DNA from: Actinomadura sp. NBRC 104412
GTDB taxonomy: Bacteria > Actinomycetota > Actinomycetes > Streptosporangiales > Streptosporangiaceae
Length of the DNA: 64,000 bases
Assembly (NCBI RefSeq): GCF_030269515.1
Contig: NZ_BSTM01000023.1
Coordinates: 1-64,000 of the forward strand
Direction: 5' to 3'
Below, piece by piece: positions 25,223 to 33,282 of this stretch (its first letter is position 1; every line of letters begins with the position of its first letter). The notes below the pieces were generated by a model. The model worked only from the letters and a program-made list of their open reading frames with translations, was not told the origin of the DNA and searched no databases. Made by a program: the position numbers and the translations under genes.

Positions 25223-25254
25223 TTGACTACTGGAAATGGCAACGGTTTTCATAT
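25223..25254 (+). promoter_or_regulatory. -35-like TTGACT and Zur-like box before the CooC-like gene
   Basis: TTGACT lies at 25223-25228. The 20 bp at 25235-25254 (AATGGCAACGGTTTTCATAT) match the mycobacterial Zur palindrome (ATGAAAAC-G-ATTTTCAT type) at about 15 of 20 positions, especially in the right half GTTTTCAT. The box would cover the -10 region, fitting repression by zinc-bound Zur. Inference from pattern. Confidence 0.45.
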
Positions 25255-25270
25255 CCGAAACGGGGCATTT

Positions 25271-26224
25271 GTGAAGGTTGCATTCGTCGGCAAGGGCGGC
25301 AGCGGCAAGACCACGCTGTCGTCGCTGTTCGTCAGGCACCTGGCGGCGCGGGGCCTTCCGGTGGTGGCCATCGACGCCGATATCAACCAGCACCTGGGCG
25401 CGGCGCTCGGGCTGGACGACGAGACGGCCGCGGCCGTGCCCGCGCTGGGCGACCGGCTGCCGGAGATCAAGGAGTACCTGCGCGGTGACAACCCGCGGAT
25501 CTCCTCCGCGTCCGCGATGGTCAAGACGACCCCGCCCGGCGCCGGGTCGCGGCTGCTACGGGTCCGCGGCGACGACCCGGTGCACGCGCTGGGCGTGGAC
25601 GTCGGCGGCGTGCGGCTGCTGGCCACCGGCCCGTTCAACGACGACGACCTGGGCGTGGCCTGCTATCACTCCAAGACCGGCGCCGTCGAGCTCTATCTCA
25701 ACCACCTCGTCGACGGCCCCGGCGAGTACGTCGTCGTCGACATGACCGCGGGCGCCGACACCTTCGCGTCCGGGCTGTTCACCCGCTTCGACCTGATGTT
25801 CCTTGTCGCCGAGCCCACCAGGAAGGGCGTCGGGGTGTACCGCCAGTACACCGAGTACGCCCGCGACTACGAGGTCGCCATCGCGGTCGTCGGCAACAAG
25901 GTGCAGGGCGAGGCCGACGTGGCCTACCTGCGCGAGCACGTCGGCGACGACCTGCTGACCTGGCTCGGCCAGTCGGCGGCCGTCAGGGCGCTGGAGCAGG
26001 GGCGCGACGACGCCGAGTTGGAGGCGTCCAACAGGGCGGCGCTGGACACGATGCTCGCGGCCGTCGACGCCCGCGAACCCGAGCGCGACTGGGACCGCTA
26101 CCGCCGCCAGGCCGTGGAGTTCCACATCAAGAACGCCCGGAGCTGGGCCAACCGCGCGGTGGGCGAGGATCTGGAGGCCCAGGTCGACCACGGTTTCCGC
26201 TTCCCCGTTCCGGTCCCAGGGTGA
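25271..26224 (+). CDS. CooC-like nickel-site maturation ATPase (MinD/ParA fold)
   Basis: 317 residues. P-loop ATPase with the deviant Walker A GKGGSGKTT near the N-terminus, switch DADINQHLG and a VVVDMTAGADTFASG stretch. This resembles CooC, which helps load nickel into CO dehydrogenase, though the CXC dimer motif of CooC1 is not evident; a single Cys sits in GVACYHSK. The start is GTG at 25271 (MKVAFVGKGG). It lies directly behind the nickel/cobalt importer but has its own promoter region with a Zur-like box. The client enzyme is unknown; no CO dehydrogenase or urease gene is in the window. Confidence 0.8.
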   Translation: MKVAFVGKGGSGKTTLSSLFVRHLAARGLPVVAIDADINQHLGAALGLDDETAAAVPALGDRLPEIKEYLRGDNPRISSASAMVKTTPPGAGSRLLRVRGDDPVHALGVDVGGVRLLATGPFNDDDLGVACYHSKTGAVELYLNHLVDGPGEYVVVDMTAGADTFASGLFTRFDLMFLVAEPTRKGVGVYRQYTEYARDYEVAIAVVGNKVQGEADVAYLREHVGDDLLTWLGQSAAVRALEQGRDDAELEASNRAALDTMLAAVDAREPERDWDRYRRQAVEFHIKNARSWANRAVGEDLEAQVDHGFRFPVPVPG

Positions 26225-26257
26225 GCCGCCGCGGGTGAGCCTGCAAGGATGTCCCCC

Positions 26258-26725
26258 ATGCGCGTGTTTCTCGGATGCGACCATGCCGGCTACGAGCTGA
26301 AGGAGCACCTGGTCGGCTGGCTGAAGGCGAACGGCCACGAACCGGTGGACTGCGGGGCGCTGGAGTACGACGCCGCCGACGACTACCCGCCGTTCGTGCT
26401 GCGCGCCGCCGAGCGCACCGCCGGGGAACCGGGCACGCTGGGCATCGTGATCGGCGGATCGGGGAACGGCGAGGCGATCGCGGCCAACAAGGTCAAGGGG
26501 ATCCGGGCCGCCCTGGTCTGGAACGCCGACACCGCGAGGCTCGCCCGCGAGCACAACGACGCCAACGTCATCAGCCTCGGCGCCCGCCAGCACGACCTCG
26601 ACACCGCGACGGAGTTCGTCCGGCTGTTCCTGGAGACGCCGTACTCGAAGGAGCCGCGCCACACCCGCCGGATCGACATGCTGAGCGAGTACGAGCGCAC
26701 GGGCAGGATCCCAGGCTCGTCCTGA
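26258..26725 (+). CDS. rpiB: Ribose-5-phosphate isomerase B
   Basis: 155 residues. Interconverts ribose-5-phosphate and ribulose-5-phosphate in the pentose phosphate pathway. LGCDHAGYELK at the start holds the conserved Asp and His; VDCGA and GGSGNGEAIAANK form the phosphate-binding anion hole (LacAB/RpiB fold). GGSGNGE replaces the catalytic Cys of E. coli RpiB, as in M. tuberculosis, where a Glu acts as base. The start is ATG 26258 because AAGGA is 8 nt upstream; an ATG three codons earlier overlaps that site. Confidence 0.94.
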   Translation: MRVFLGCDHAGYELKEHLVGWLKANGHEPVDCGALEYDAADDYPPFVLRAAERTAGEPGTLGIVIGGSGNGEAIAANKVKGIRAALVWNADTARLAREHNDANVISLGARQHDLDTATEFVRLFLETPYSKEPRHTRRIDMLSEYERTGRIPGSS

Positions 26726-26745
26726 GGAGCGGCTGGGCGCCCGGG

Positions 26746-26961
26746 TCAGCGGGGCTCGGCCTGGGGCGGTTTGCGTCCGCCGCGCTTGTCGAGCCGGCGC
26801 CGCTCGTTCTTGGCCGCCTTGCCCCGCTTGCCGGTCTCGGAGTGGTCGGTGGACGCCGCGGGCCGGGGCGTGGCGGCCTCGGCGCCGTCCTGGCGGGGCC
26901 GCGAGACGTCCCGCGCCCGCATGGCCGCGTCCACCGTGATCCGCATACCAGGCTGTCCCAT
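26746..26961 (-). CDS. Small basic hypothetical protein
   Basis: 71 residues starting at the ATG at 26961, with AAAGG 7 nt upstream (minus strand). Very basic and probably disordered: GKRGKAAKNERRRLDKRGGRK near the C-terminus, acidic and Pro-rich middle. The composition suggests a nucleic-acid or ribosome-associated protein, but no family is recognised. Longer in-frame starts have no ribosome site. Convergent with rpiB (20 bp between stops). Confidence 0.55.
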   Translation of the reverse strand: MGQPGMRITVDAAMRARDVSRPRQDGAEAATPRPAASTDHSETGKRGKAAKNERRRLDKRGGRKPPQAEPR

Positions 26962-27104
26962 GGCCCGCCTTTCGTTCCGGCCTGCACGCCTTCGGGGTGT
27001 ATGTCCATTGGACACCACCGGCCGGGAGCAGGGACAACCCGGGACGCGCGTCACCGGCGAACAGGACGGCCGCCTTCGTCCGCGCGGGGCGGGAGGTCGC
27101 ACGT

Positions 27105-28262
27105 ATGCGCGCGGTTGGTGTGGATGCTCGATACAGTGCCGGAGTCATGCTGCAACGTCTGGTCCACCTGCTCCCTCCGGGGGTCCGCGCGTTCCTGCGC
27201 CGGATCCCCGTCCTGGTGCGGATCTATCAGTGGCTCAGGCGTGGCAACCTGGCCCGTGACCGGTACGTGTTCGCGGCGCTCGCGCTGCTGACCCTGGCGA
27301 TCGGGCTGATCTCGCCCGTCTCGCGGGCCTGGGCGCCGCCGAGCGCGCTCGTGCTGACCGTTCTGGGCGGCGGCCTGCTGCTGAAGGTCCGCAGCCTGGG
27401 CATCCTGCTCGGGCTGGTCGCGGTCATGATCGCCTACAACGACTGGAAGGACACCAGGGAGGTCGGTCCGGGCCTGATCGCCACCATGGCGGTCGCCGCG
27501 GTCCTCGCCCTGACCCTGGCCCGTACCCGGCAGAAGCTGGGCGTCCAGGGGTTGCGGGGCGACTCGATGCTGCTGGAGCTGCGCGACCGGCTGCGCCGCC
27601 AGGGCGAGCTGCCCGCCCTTCCGGACGGCTGGGACTCCCAGGTGGTCCTGCTCCAGGCGGGCGGCTCCTCGTTCGGGGGCGACTTCGTCGTTTCCGCCTC
27701 CGATGATGAGAAACTGGAGGTCGCGCTGGTGGACGTGTCCGGTAAGGGCACGGATGCCGGAACGCGCGCCCTGATGCTGTCCGGGGCGTTCGGTGGGCTG
27801 CTTGGATCGCTCCAGCCCGATCGGTTCCTGCCCGCCTGCAACACCTATCTGCAGCGCCAGAGCTGGGACGAGGGCTTCGTCACCGCCGTCCACCTCGTCC
27901 TGGACCTCAAGACCGGCGAGTACACGATCGAGTCGGCGGGCCACCCTCCGGCCGTCCAGTTCGACGCGGGCACCGGCACCTGGCGGGTCGGCTCGGCCAA
28001 GGGGGTCGTGCTCGGCGTGGTGCCCGACCTGCGCTGCGTCCCCGAGCACGGCAGGCTCGGCCCGGGGGACGCGCTGCTGCTGTACACGGACGGCCTGGTG
28101 GAGTCCCCGGGCCAGGACCTGGACGCCGGGATCGACCGGCTGCTGGGCGAGGCCGAACGGCTCGTCCCCGAGGGCTTCCGCAGCGGCGCGAAGGAACTGG
28201 TCAAGACGATGGCCGCGACCCGCGACGACGACTGCGCCCTCGTCCTGATCTGGCGCTCCTGA
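27105..28262 (+). CDS. Membrane-anchored SpoIIE-type PP2C phosphatase
   Basis: 385 residues. Serine phosphatase of the kind that dephosphorylates anti-sigma antagonists. The N-terminal third has hydrophobic helices (about 60-80, 88-106, 120-140). The C-terminal PP2C/SpoIIE domain shows GGSSFGGDF, DVSGKGTDAG (metal Asp), AGHPPAV, LYTDGLVE and DDDCALV. The start is taken as ATG 27105 with GGGAGG 7-8 nt upstream; ATG 27147 (MLQRL) is an alternative. Divergent from the small basic gene. The partner anti-anti-sigma factor is not nearby. Confidence 0.87.
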   Translation: MRAVGVDARYSAGVMLQRLVHLLPPGVRAFLRRIPVLVRIYQWLRRGNLARDRYVFAALALLTLAIGLISPVSRAWAPPSALVLTVLGGGLLLKVRSLGILLGLVAVMIAYNDWKDTREVGPGLIATMAVAAVLALTLARTRQKLGVQGLRGDSMLLELRDRLRRQGELPALPDGWDSQVVLLQAGGSSFGGDFVVSASDDEKLEVALVDVSGKGTDAGTRALMLSGAFGGLLGSLQPDRFLPACNTYLQRQSWDEGFVTAVHLVLDLKTGEYTIESAGHPPAVQFDAGTGTWRVGSAKGVVLGVVPDLRCVPEHGRLGPGDALLLYTDGLVESPGQDLDAGIDRLLGEAERLVPEGFRSGAKELVKTMAATRDDDCALVLIWRS

Positions 28263-28289
28263 CCCGCCCCGCCCGGCCGTCGCGGTGGC

Positions 28290-29480
28290 TCAGTGACCGT
28301 GGCCGGGGACGGAGGCGGGCGCGGTCGTGACGGGTCCCGTCCTGGCGGGCGCTGAGGGCGGCGGAGGCGAGGCGGGAGAGCCGCCGCCACCTCCGGTCAG
28401 GCTCGCGACGAGACCGCCCAGCAGGAGGACCACAGCGGCAGCGGCGGCCCCTGCCAGGACGCGGGCACGGGTGGTCGAGCGCGCCCCGACATGCCGGAGC
28501 ACGGTGAAGGCCACGGTGTCCGGCCCTTCGTCGTCCCCGCCCGGACGCCCGGCGGCCGGGGCGGACCTGGAAATGATCTTCGCGGTGCCGTCGTGGACGG
28601 AGGGCAGCCCGCCCTGCTGGACCAGGGCGAGCAGCAGATCGGACGCCGGAGGGCGGTCCTTGGGGCGTTTGGCCAGCGCCGACCGTACGGGGAGGAGCAG
28701 GGGGACGGGCAGCCCGTCCAGATCCGGCTCGTCGCGCATCACACGGAGCGCGACCGCGGCCGGGTCGCCGTCCCCGAACGGCATCCGGCCGGTCGCCGCG
28801 TACGCGATCAGGCAGCCCCAGGTGAAGATGTCGGACGCCGGGGTGGCCTGCTCCCCGCCGAGCACTTCGGGGGCCATCCATCCCGGGGTGCCGAGGACGG
28901 TGCCGGCCGAGGTGAGGGCGCCGGGCGCGGCCGGGGCGTCCTGGGAGCGGGCGATGCCGAAGTCGATCACGCGGCATCCGGAGAGGGTGAGCATCACGTT
29001 GGCGGGCTTGAGATCGCGGTGGACCAGCCCGGCGGCATGGATCGCGGCCAGCGCCGACATCACGCTCACCGCCACGCCGTACGCCTCGGCTCCCGGCAGC
29101 GGCCCGCCGGTGGCGATCCGGCGTTGGAGCGAGACGCCGCCGACGTACTCGCTGACGATGTAGGGGAGGCCGTCCTCCTCCCCGTGCGCCAGGACCCGGG
29201 CCGTGCAGAAAGAGGCGACCCGGCCCGCCAGCACCGCCTCGTCCCGGAACCGTTCACGGAACGCGGCGTCGGCGGCCAGGTGCGGGTGGATGGTCTTCAC
29301 CGCCACCCGGCCGTCGGAGCCGGGGGCGTGCCCGAGATAGACCGTCCCCATGCCGCCCGAGCCGATCCGGCCGAGCAGGGTGTAGCCGCCCACCAGCCGG
29401 GGGTCGCCCGCTTCCAGCGGCCGCACGTCGTCGAGGGGGCGGACGTCACCGGCCGGGGCTCCGCTGAGGTGCCCTTCCAT
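28290..29480 (-). CDS. Ser/Thr protein kinase (PknB-like), single membrane helix
   Basis: 396 residues. Hanks-type kinase: glycine loop GRIGSGGMGTVYLG at 37-50, Lys62, catalytic HRDLKPAN at 154-161, DFG at 173-175, and GTPGWMAPE in the activation segment. After the kinase (about 32-295) comes a linker, one membrane helix (about 340-362) and a short Pro/Ser/Thr-rich outside tail without PASTA repeats. It likely signals on the cytoplasmic side; its trigger is unknown. ATG start. Convergent with the SpoIIE phosphatase gene, 27 bp between stops, so a kinase and a phosphatase face each other. Confidence 0.93.
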   Translation of the reverse strand: MEGHLSGAPAGDVRPLDDVRPLEAGDPRLVGGYTLLGRIGSGGMGTVYLGHAPGSDGRVAVKTIHPHLAADAAFRERFRDEAVLAGRVASFCTARVLAHGEEDGLPYIVSEYVGGVSLQRRIATGGPLPGAEAYGVAVSVMSALAAIHAAGLVHRDLKPANVMLTLSGCRVIDFGIARSQDAPAAPGALTSAGTVLGTPGWMAPEVLGGEQATPASDIFTWGCLIAYAATGRMPFGDGDPAAVALRVMRDEPDLDGLPVPLLLPVRSALAKRPKDRPPASDLLLALVQQGGLPSVHDGTAKIISRSAPAAGRPGGDDEGPDTVAFTVLRHVGARSTTRARVLAGAAAAAVVLLLGGLVASLTGGGGGSPASPPPPSAPARTGPVTTAPASVPGHGH

Positions 29481-30044
29481 GAAGTACTCCTCGCCCCCTT
29501 CCAGGGCCTTCGGTCCAGCCTGTCCCCCCCCGATGATCGTGCACAGTATGGTGCCCTATGAACACGGATCGTATGAAACGTGTTCGTCACGTCGATGTAG
29601 CCCCGATGGCACGCGGGCACGGCACAGTAATAACCAGTTCGGCAACCGCCCGGCTCCCGTCGGATCCTCCTCGGCGCGCGGGTGTCCGGGGTGGTTGGCG
29701 GCACCGAAGGCGATGTCCGCGCGGTCGGTACCCCAGGGGTGGGAGGCGCCGTTCCGCGCGGGCATCGATCCTTTTCTGCCGCTGCGCCCCCTCTACCCAG
29801 TTCGCCCCGCTCGATTCGCCCTGGGGCGAGCGTGACCCGCGCCGCCGGTACGGTGACGCGAAGCCGCTTTCACCGTGACTTCGTTCGTGGTGGATCCCAT
29901 CATCCGGCAGATCAGGGTTTCGTCCGGCAATGGGAGGGTTACAACCCGTCCTAGCGGAGGTATCAGAGTCCCCGCCGCCAACCCCCAGGACCGGTGAACA
30001 CCGCGCGAGCACGCCGGCGTGGCAACGATGGGAGGGCGACCGGG
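29481..30044. other. Intergenic, 564 bp, divergent kinase / histidine kinase
   Basis: Contains a 7-bp inverted repeat (GAACACG at 29560-29566 and CGTGTTC at 29579-29585) about 80-105 bp upstream of the Ser/Thr kinase start. A minus-strand frame at 29793-29981 (62 codons) has no ribosome site or family. Nothing else is recognised. Confidence 0.5.
29560..29585. promoter_or_regulatory. Inverted repeat, candidate operator
   Basis: GAACACG, 12-nt spacer, CGTGTTC. It lies in the promoter region of the Ser/Thr kinase gene. The symmetry suggests a dimeric regulator; the identity is unknown. Confidence 0.3.
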
Positions 30045-31070
30045 ATGATGAGTCCGATCGTGCGGTGGACTCCGTCACGGTGGTCGATGCGGGCGCGTCT
30101 CACGGCCGTCGCCACCGCGGTCGCGGGCGCGCTGCTGGTCCTGGGCGCCCTGGGCATCCACGCGGCGGCGGCCCTGGACGGCGGCGGCATGGCGCTCGAC
30201 CTGGCACTGGGAATCGGGTTCGCGGTCGCGCTCGGGGCGGTGGCCCGGATCCTCTGGGGCACGGTCGGCGGCGCGCTGCGTCCCGTCCAGGTGATGAGCC
30301 GGGAACTGAAGGAGATCGCCGACAAACCCGGCGAATGCCGCGTCAGCGTCCCGCCGAGCCATGACGAGGTCGCCGAGCTGGCCAGATCCGTGAACGTGAC
30401 GCTGGAGCACCTGGAACGGATGGCCGAACGCAGGCACGCCTTCGTCGCCGACGCGTCCCACGAGCTCCGCAGCCCCTTGACCGGCCTGCGGACCCGGCTG
30501 GAAACGGCCTTGGCGCACCCCGAGGACGAGGACTGGCCCACGGTGGCCCGCGCCGCCCTGGAGAGCGCCGACCGGCTTCAGCGCATCGTCCGGGACCTGC
30601 TGGTCCTCGCCAAGCTGGAGGCCGGTGCGCAGGCCGAGCGGGAGAAGATCGACCTGGGGGAGCTGGTCGAGACCGAGACCGCGCGGCGCGCCGGGCGCGT
30701 GCCGATCGATGTGCAGGTCGACGACTCCGTGGTGGTCGGCGCCACCCCCTCCCACCTGGTCCGCTTGCTCACCAACCTGCTCGACAACGCCGAACGGCAC
30801 GCCGAGAGCAAGGTCTGGGTCGCGGTCGGCAGCGACGGCCGGGACGCCCTCCTCATGGTCGCCGACGATGGCCCCGGCATCCCGCCCGAAGAACGCGAGC
30901 GCGTCTTCCAGCGCTTCCTGCGGCTCCCCGAAGGCCGCCGCGCCGACGGCGACGGGACGGGCCTGGGCCTCCCCATCTCCCGCGAGATCGCCCAGGCACA
31001 CGGCGGCAACCTGGTGGTGGGCGACGGTCCCGGCGGTGCCCGCCTCATCTGCCGCCTCCCGCTGTATTGA
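30045..31070 (+). CDS. Orphan sensor histidine kinase
   Basis: 341 residues. Two membrane helices (about 19-42 and 51-72) with almost no outside loop, a HAMP linker (about 73-127), phospho-acceptor His139 in FVADASHELRSPLTGL, and an ATPase domain with LLDNAERHA (N box), DDGPGIP (G1) and GTGLGLPI (G2). The near-absent sensor loop suggests it senses within the membrane or through HAMP. The start is ATG 30045, GGGAGG 9 nt upstream (30048 also possible). No response regulator is adjacent, so the partner is encoded elsewhere. Confidence 0.9.
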   Translation: MMSPIVRWTPSRWSMRARLTAVATAVAGALLVLGALGIHAAAALDGGGMALDLALGIGFAVALGAVARILWGTVGGALRPVQVMSRELKEIADKPGECRVSVPPSHDEVAELARSVNVTLEHLERMAERRHAFVADASHELRSPLTGLRTRLETALAHPEDEDWPTVARAALESADRLQRIVRDLLVLAKLEAGAQAEREKIDLGELVETETARRAGRVPIDVQVDDSVVVGATPSHLVRLLTNLLDNAERHAESKVWVAVGSDGRDALLMVADDGPGIPPEERERVFQRFLRLPEGRRADGDGTGLGLPISREIAQAHGGNLVVGDGPGGARLICRLPLY

Positions 31071-31133
31071 TCTGTGAGCGCGGGGCGGGCACAGGTGAGG
31101 TTGCGGGCGCATGCTTGGTCCAGGGAGGTTCGT

Positions 31134-32621
31134 ATGGTGGGGCCGGGTGGGCGTGTCGGGGCTCGTGAGTTGCTGCGGCGGGTGCTGGACGAGCATCGGC
31201 CGTGGGACGTGGAGCCCCGTCCTGTGGCGGAACCGGGGTCGGCGTACGCGCGGGAGCTCGCGGCGGCGCGCGAGCGCAGCGGGTGCGACGAGGCCGTGCT
31301 CACCGGTGAGGGGCTTCTGCGGGGACGGCGGATCGCCTACGTCGTGTCGGAGTTCGGCTTCCTGGCCGGGTCGATCGGGGTGGCGACCGCGGACCGCATC
31401 GTCGCGGCGATGGAGCGCGCCACCGCCGAGGGGCTGCCCCTGGTCGCGGCGCCGTCCTCCGGCGGCACCCGGATGCAGGAGGGGACGGTCGCGTTCGTCC
31501 AGATGGCCCGTATCACCGCCGCCGTGGCCCGCCACCGCGCCGCCGGGCTGCCCTACCTGGTCTACCTGCGCCATCCCACGACGGGCGGCGTGTTCGCGTC
31601 CTGGGGCTCGCTGGGGCATGTGACGGCCGCCGAGCCGGGCGCGCTGATCGGCTTCCTGGGCCCGCGCGTGTACGAGGGGCTGTACGGCAAGCCCTTCCCC
31701 GAGGGCGTCCAGGTGGCGGAGAACCTGTTCGCGAAGGGCCTGATCGACGCCGTGGTGGGCATCGACGACCTCCCCGAGATCGCCGCCAATGCCCTGGAGA
31801 TCCTGGCCTCCCGTCCCTGCCCCGCCTCGCCGCCTCCCGTGAGCTCCCGGCGAGTCCGTACGCCGTCATGGCGCGAAGTCCCGTTCGGACTCGGTGAGGA
31901 CGCTCAGGAGGTGTTCGGGCGGGCTCGGAGGGACGGGCGGCCAGGGGTACGGGAGCTGCTCAGGTTCGGGGCGGACGCGGTCACGCCCATGTCGGGGACG
32001 GGCCAGGGTGAGGCCGACCCCGGCCTGCTCCTGGCCCTCGCGCGGTTCGGGGGCGTCCCCTGTGTCGTGGTCGGCCAGGACCGGCGCAGCCAGCGTCGCG
32101 GGCACCTGCTGGGACCGGCGGGGTTGCGCGTGGCGCGGCGCGGGATGGGGTTGGCGGGCGAGCTGGGGCTGCCGCTGGTCACCGTGGTGGACACGCCGGG
32201 GGCGGACCTGTCGGCCGAGGCCGAGGAGGGCGGGCTGGCCGGGGAGATCGCACGGTGCATGGCGGATCTGATCGCCTTGCCGGTTCCGGCGGTGTGCCTG
32301 CTGATGGGCGAGGGGGCGGGCGGGGCGGCGCTGGCGCTGCTGCCGGCGGACCGGGTGCTGGCCGCACGGCATTCCTGGCTGGCCCCGCTGCCGCCCGAGG
32401 GCGCCTCCGTGATCATGTATCGGACGGCGGGGCGGGCCGCCGAGGCGGCCGCGGCGCAGCGGATCGGCGCGTCCGAGCTGCTGAGCGACGGGCTGGTGGA
32501 CGAGCTGGTCGAGGAGCGCCCGGACGCGGCGGACGAGCCGGAGGCGTTCTGCCGCCGGGCCGCCGCCGCGATCGGGGACGCCCTGTCGGCGCTTACCGGC
32601 AGGCCCGGACGAGGGCCGTGA
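31134..32621 (+). CDS. Fused acetyl-CoA carboxylase carboxyltransferase (AccD-AccA type)
   Basis: 495 residues. The beta-like half (about 1-230) holds GFLAGSIGVATADRIV, PSSGGTRMQEG and GHVTAAEPGALIGFLGPRVYE. The alpha-like half (about 260-490) holds VVGQDRR, LPLVTVVDTPGAD and GEGAGGAALALLPADRVL. The two make the transferase that moves CO2 from biotin to an acyl-CoA. The N-terminal zinc ribbon of AccD is missing. The start is ATG 31134, GGGAGG 5 nt upstream; an earlier GTG would add 20 residues. No biotin carboxylase or BCCP gene is adjacent. It overlaps the convergent PuuD-like gene by 29 bp. Confidence 0.88.
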   Translation: MVGPGGRVGARELLRRVLDEHRPWDVEPRPVAEPGSAYARELAAARERSGCDEAVLTGEGLLRGRRIAYVVSEFGFLAGSIGVATADRIVAAMERATAEGLPLVAAPSSGGTRMQEGTVAFVQMARITAAVARHRAAGLPYLVYLRHPTTGGVFASWGSLGHVTAAEPGALIGFLGPRVYEGLYGKPFPEGVQVAENLFAKGLIDAVVGIDDLPEIAANALEILASRPCPASPPPVSSRRVRTPSWREVPFGLGEDAQEVFGRARRDGRPGVRELLRFGADAVTPMSGTGQGEADPGLLLALARFGGVPCVVVGQDRRSQRRGHLLGPAGLRVARRGMGLAGELGLPLVTVVDTPGADLSAEAEEGGLAGEIARCMADLIALPVPAVCLLMGEGAGGAALALLPADRVLAARHSWLAPLPPEGASVIMYRTAGRAAEAAAAQRIGASELLSDGLVDELVEERPDAADEPEAFCRRAAAAIGDALSALTGRPGRGP

Positions 32622-33282
32622 AGATCTCCTGCTGGGCGGGGTCGGTGGCGGCGGTGTCCTCCGGATGCCACTGGACGCCCAGGAACCAGCCGGGACCGGG
32701 CTCCGCGTACTCCACGCCCTCGATCGTCCCGTCGGCGGCGCGGGCGGTGACCATGAGGCCGTCGGCCAGGACGTCGATGTCCTGGTGGTGGTAGCAGGAC
32801 GCGGCGGCGGAGGTGCCGTCGACCGTCTTGGCCAGAAGCGTGCCGGGCTCGACCGCGACGGGGTGGACGACGTGGCGGTGGGCGCTGTCCATGTGCTGGC
32901 GAAGCGTCCCGCCGCGCACCACGTTGACGACCTGCAGCCCGCGGCACACGGCCAGCGTCGGCAGCCCGGACGCCAGCGCGTGCTCGGCCACGGCCAGGTC
33001 GAAGGCGTCCTGCTCCTCGTCGACGTCGTACAGCGCCTCGTGCGCCTCCGCCGCGCCGTAGTGGCGCGGGTGCAGGTCGCCGCCGCCGGGCAGCAGGACG
33101 CCGTCGCAGCGCGCCAGCCGTGCGGGCACCTCGGCGGGGTCGGCGGGGTGCATGATGAACGGCTCGCCACCGCCCCGCCACACGGCCTCGACGAGCGCCC
33201 GCGCGGCGACCTCGGCCCGGTACCGCAGCGCCGACGCCGACTCCGAGAAGCGCGCGGGCAGCGCGATCAACGGCCTGGTCAC
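32593..33282 (-). CDS. Class I glutamine amidotransferase-like hydrolase (PuuD-like)
   Basis: 229 residues. Resembles gamma-glutamyl-GABA hydrolase, which frees GABA in putrescine breakdown. Nucleophile Cys113 in AVCRGLQVVN, with His206/Glu208 in GVQWHPED completing the triad. The CRGLQ context is typical for PuuD. GTG start in a GTGA overlap with the aldehyde dehydrogenase stop. Placed with an aldehyde dehydrogenase, a PucR regulator and gabT, which supports a GABA/polyamine role. A glutamine synthetase-like PuuA is not in the window. Confidence 0.85.
   Translation of the reverse strand: MTRPLIALPARFSESASALRYRAEVAARALVEAVWRGGGEPFIMHPADPAEVPARLARCDGVLLPGGGDLHPRHYGAAEAHEALYDVDEEQDAFDLAVAEHALASGLPTLAVCRGLQVVNVVRGGTLRQHMDSAHRHVVHPVAVEPGTLLAKTVDGTSAAASCYHHQDIDVLADGLMVTARAADGTIEGVEYAEPGPGWFLGVQWHPEDTAATDPAQQEIFTALVRACR

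Noticed and set aside
29793..29981. 62-codon minus-strand frame in the kinase intergenic region
   Set aside because: No ribosome site, biased composition and no neighbour logic.
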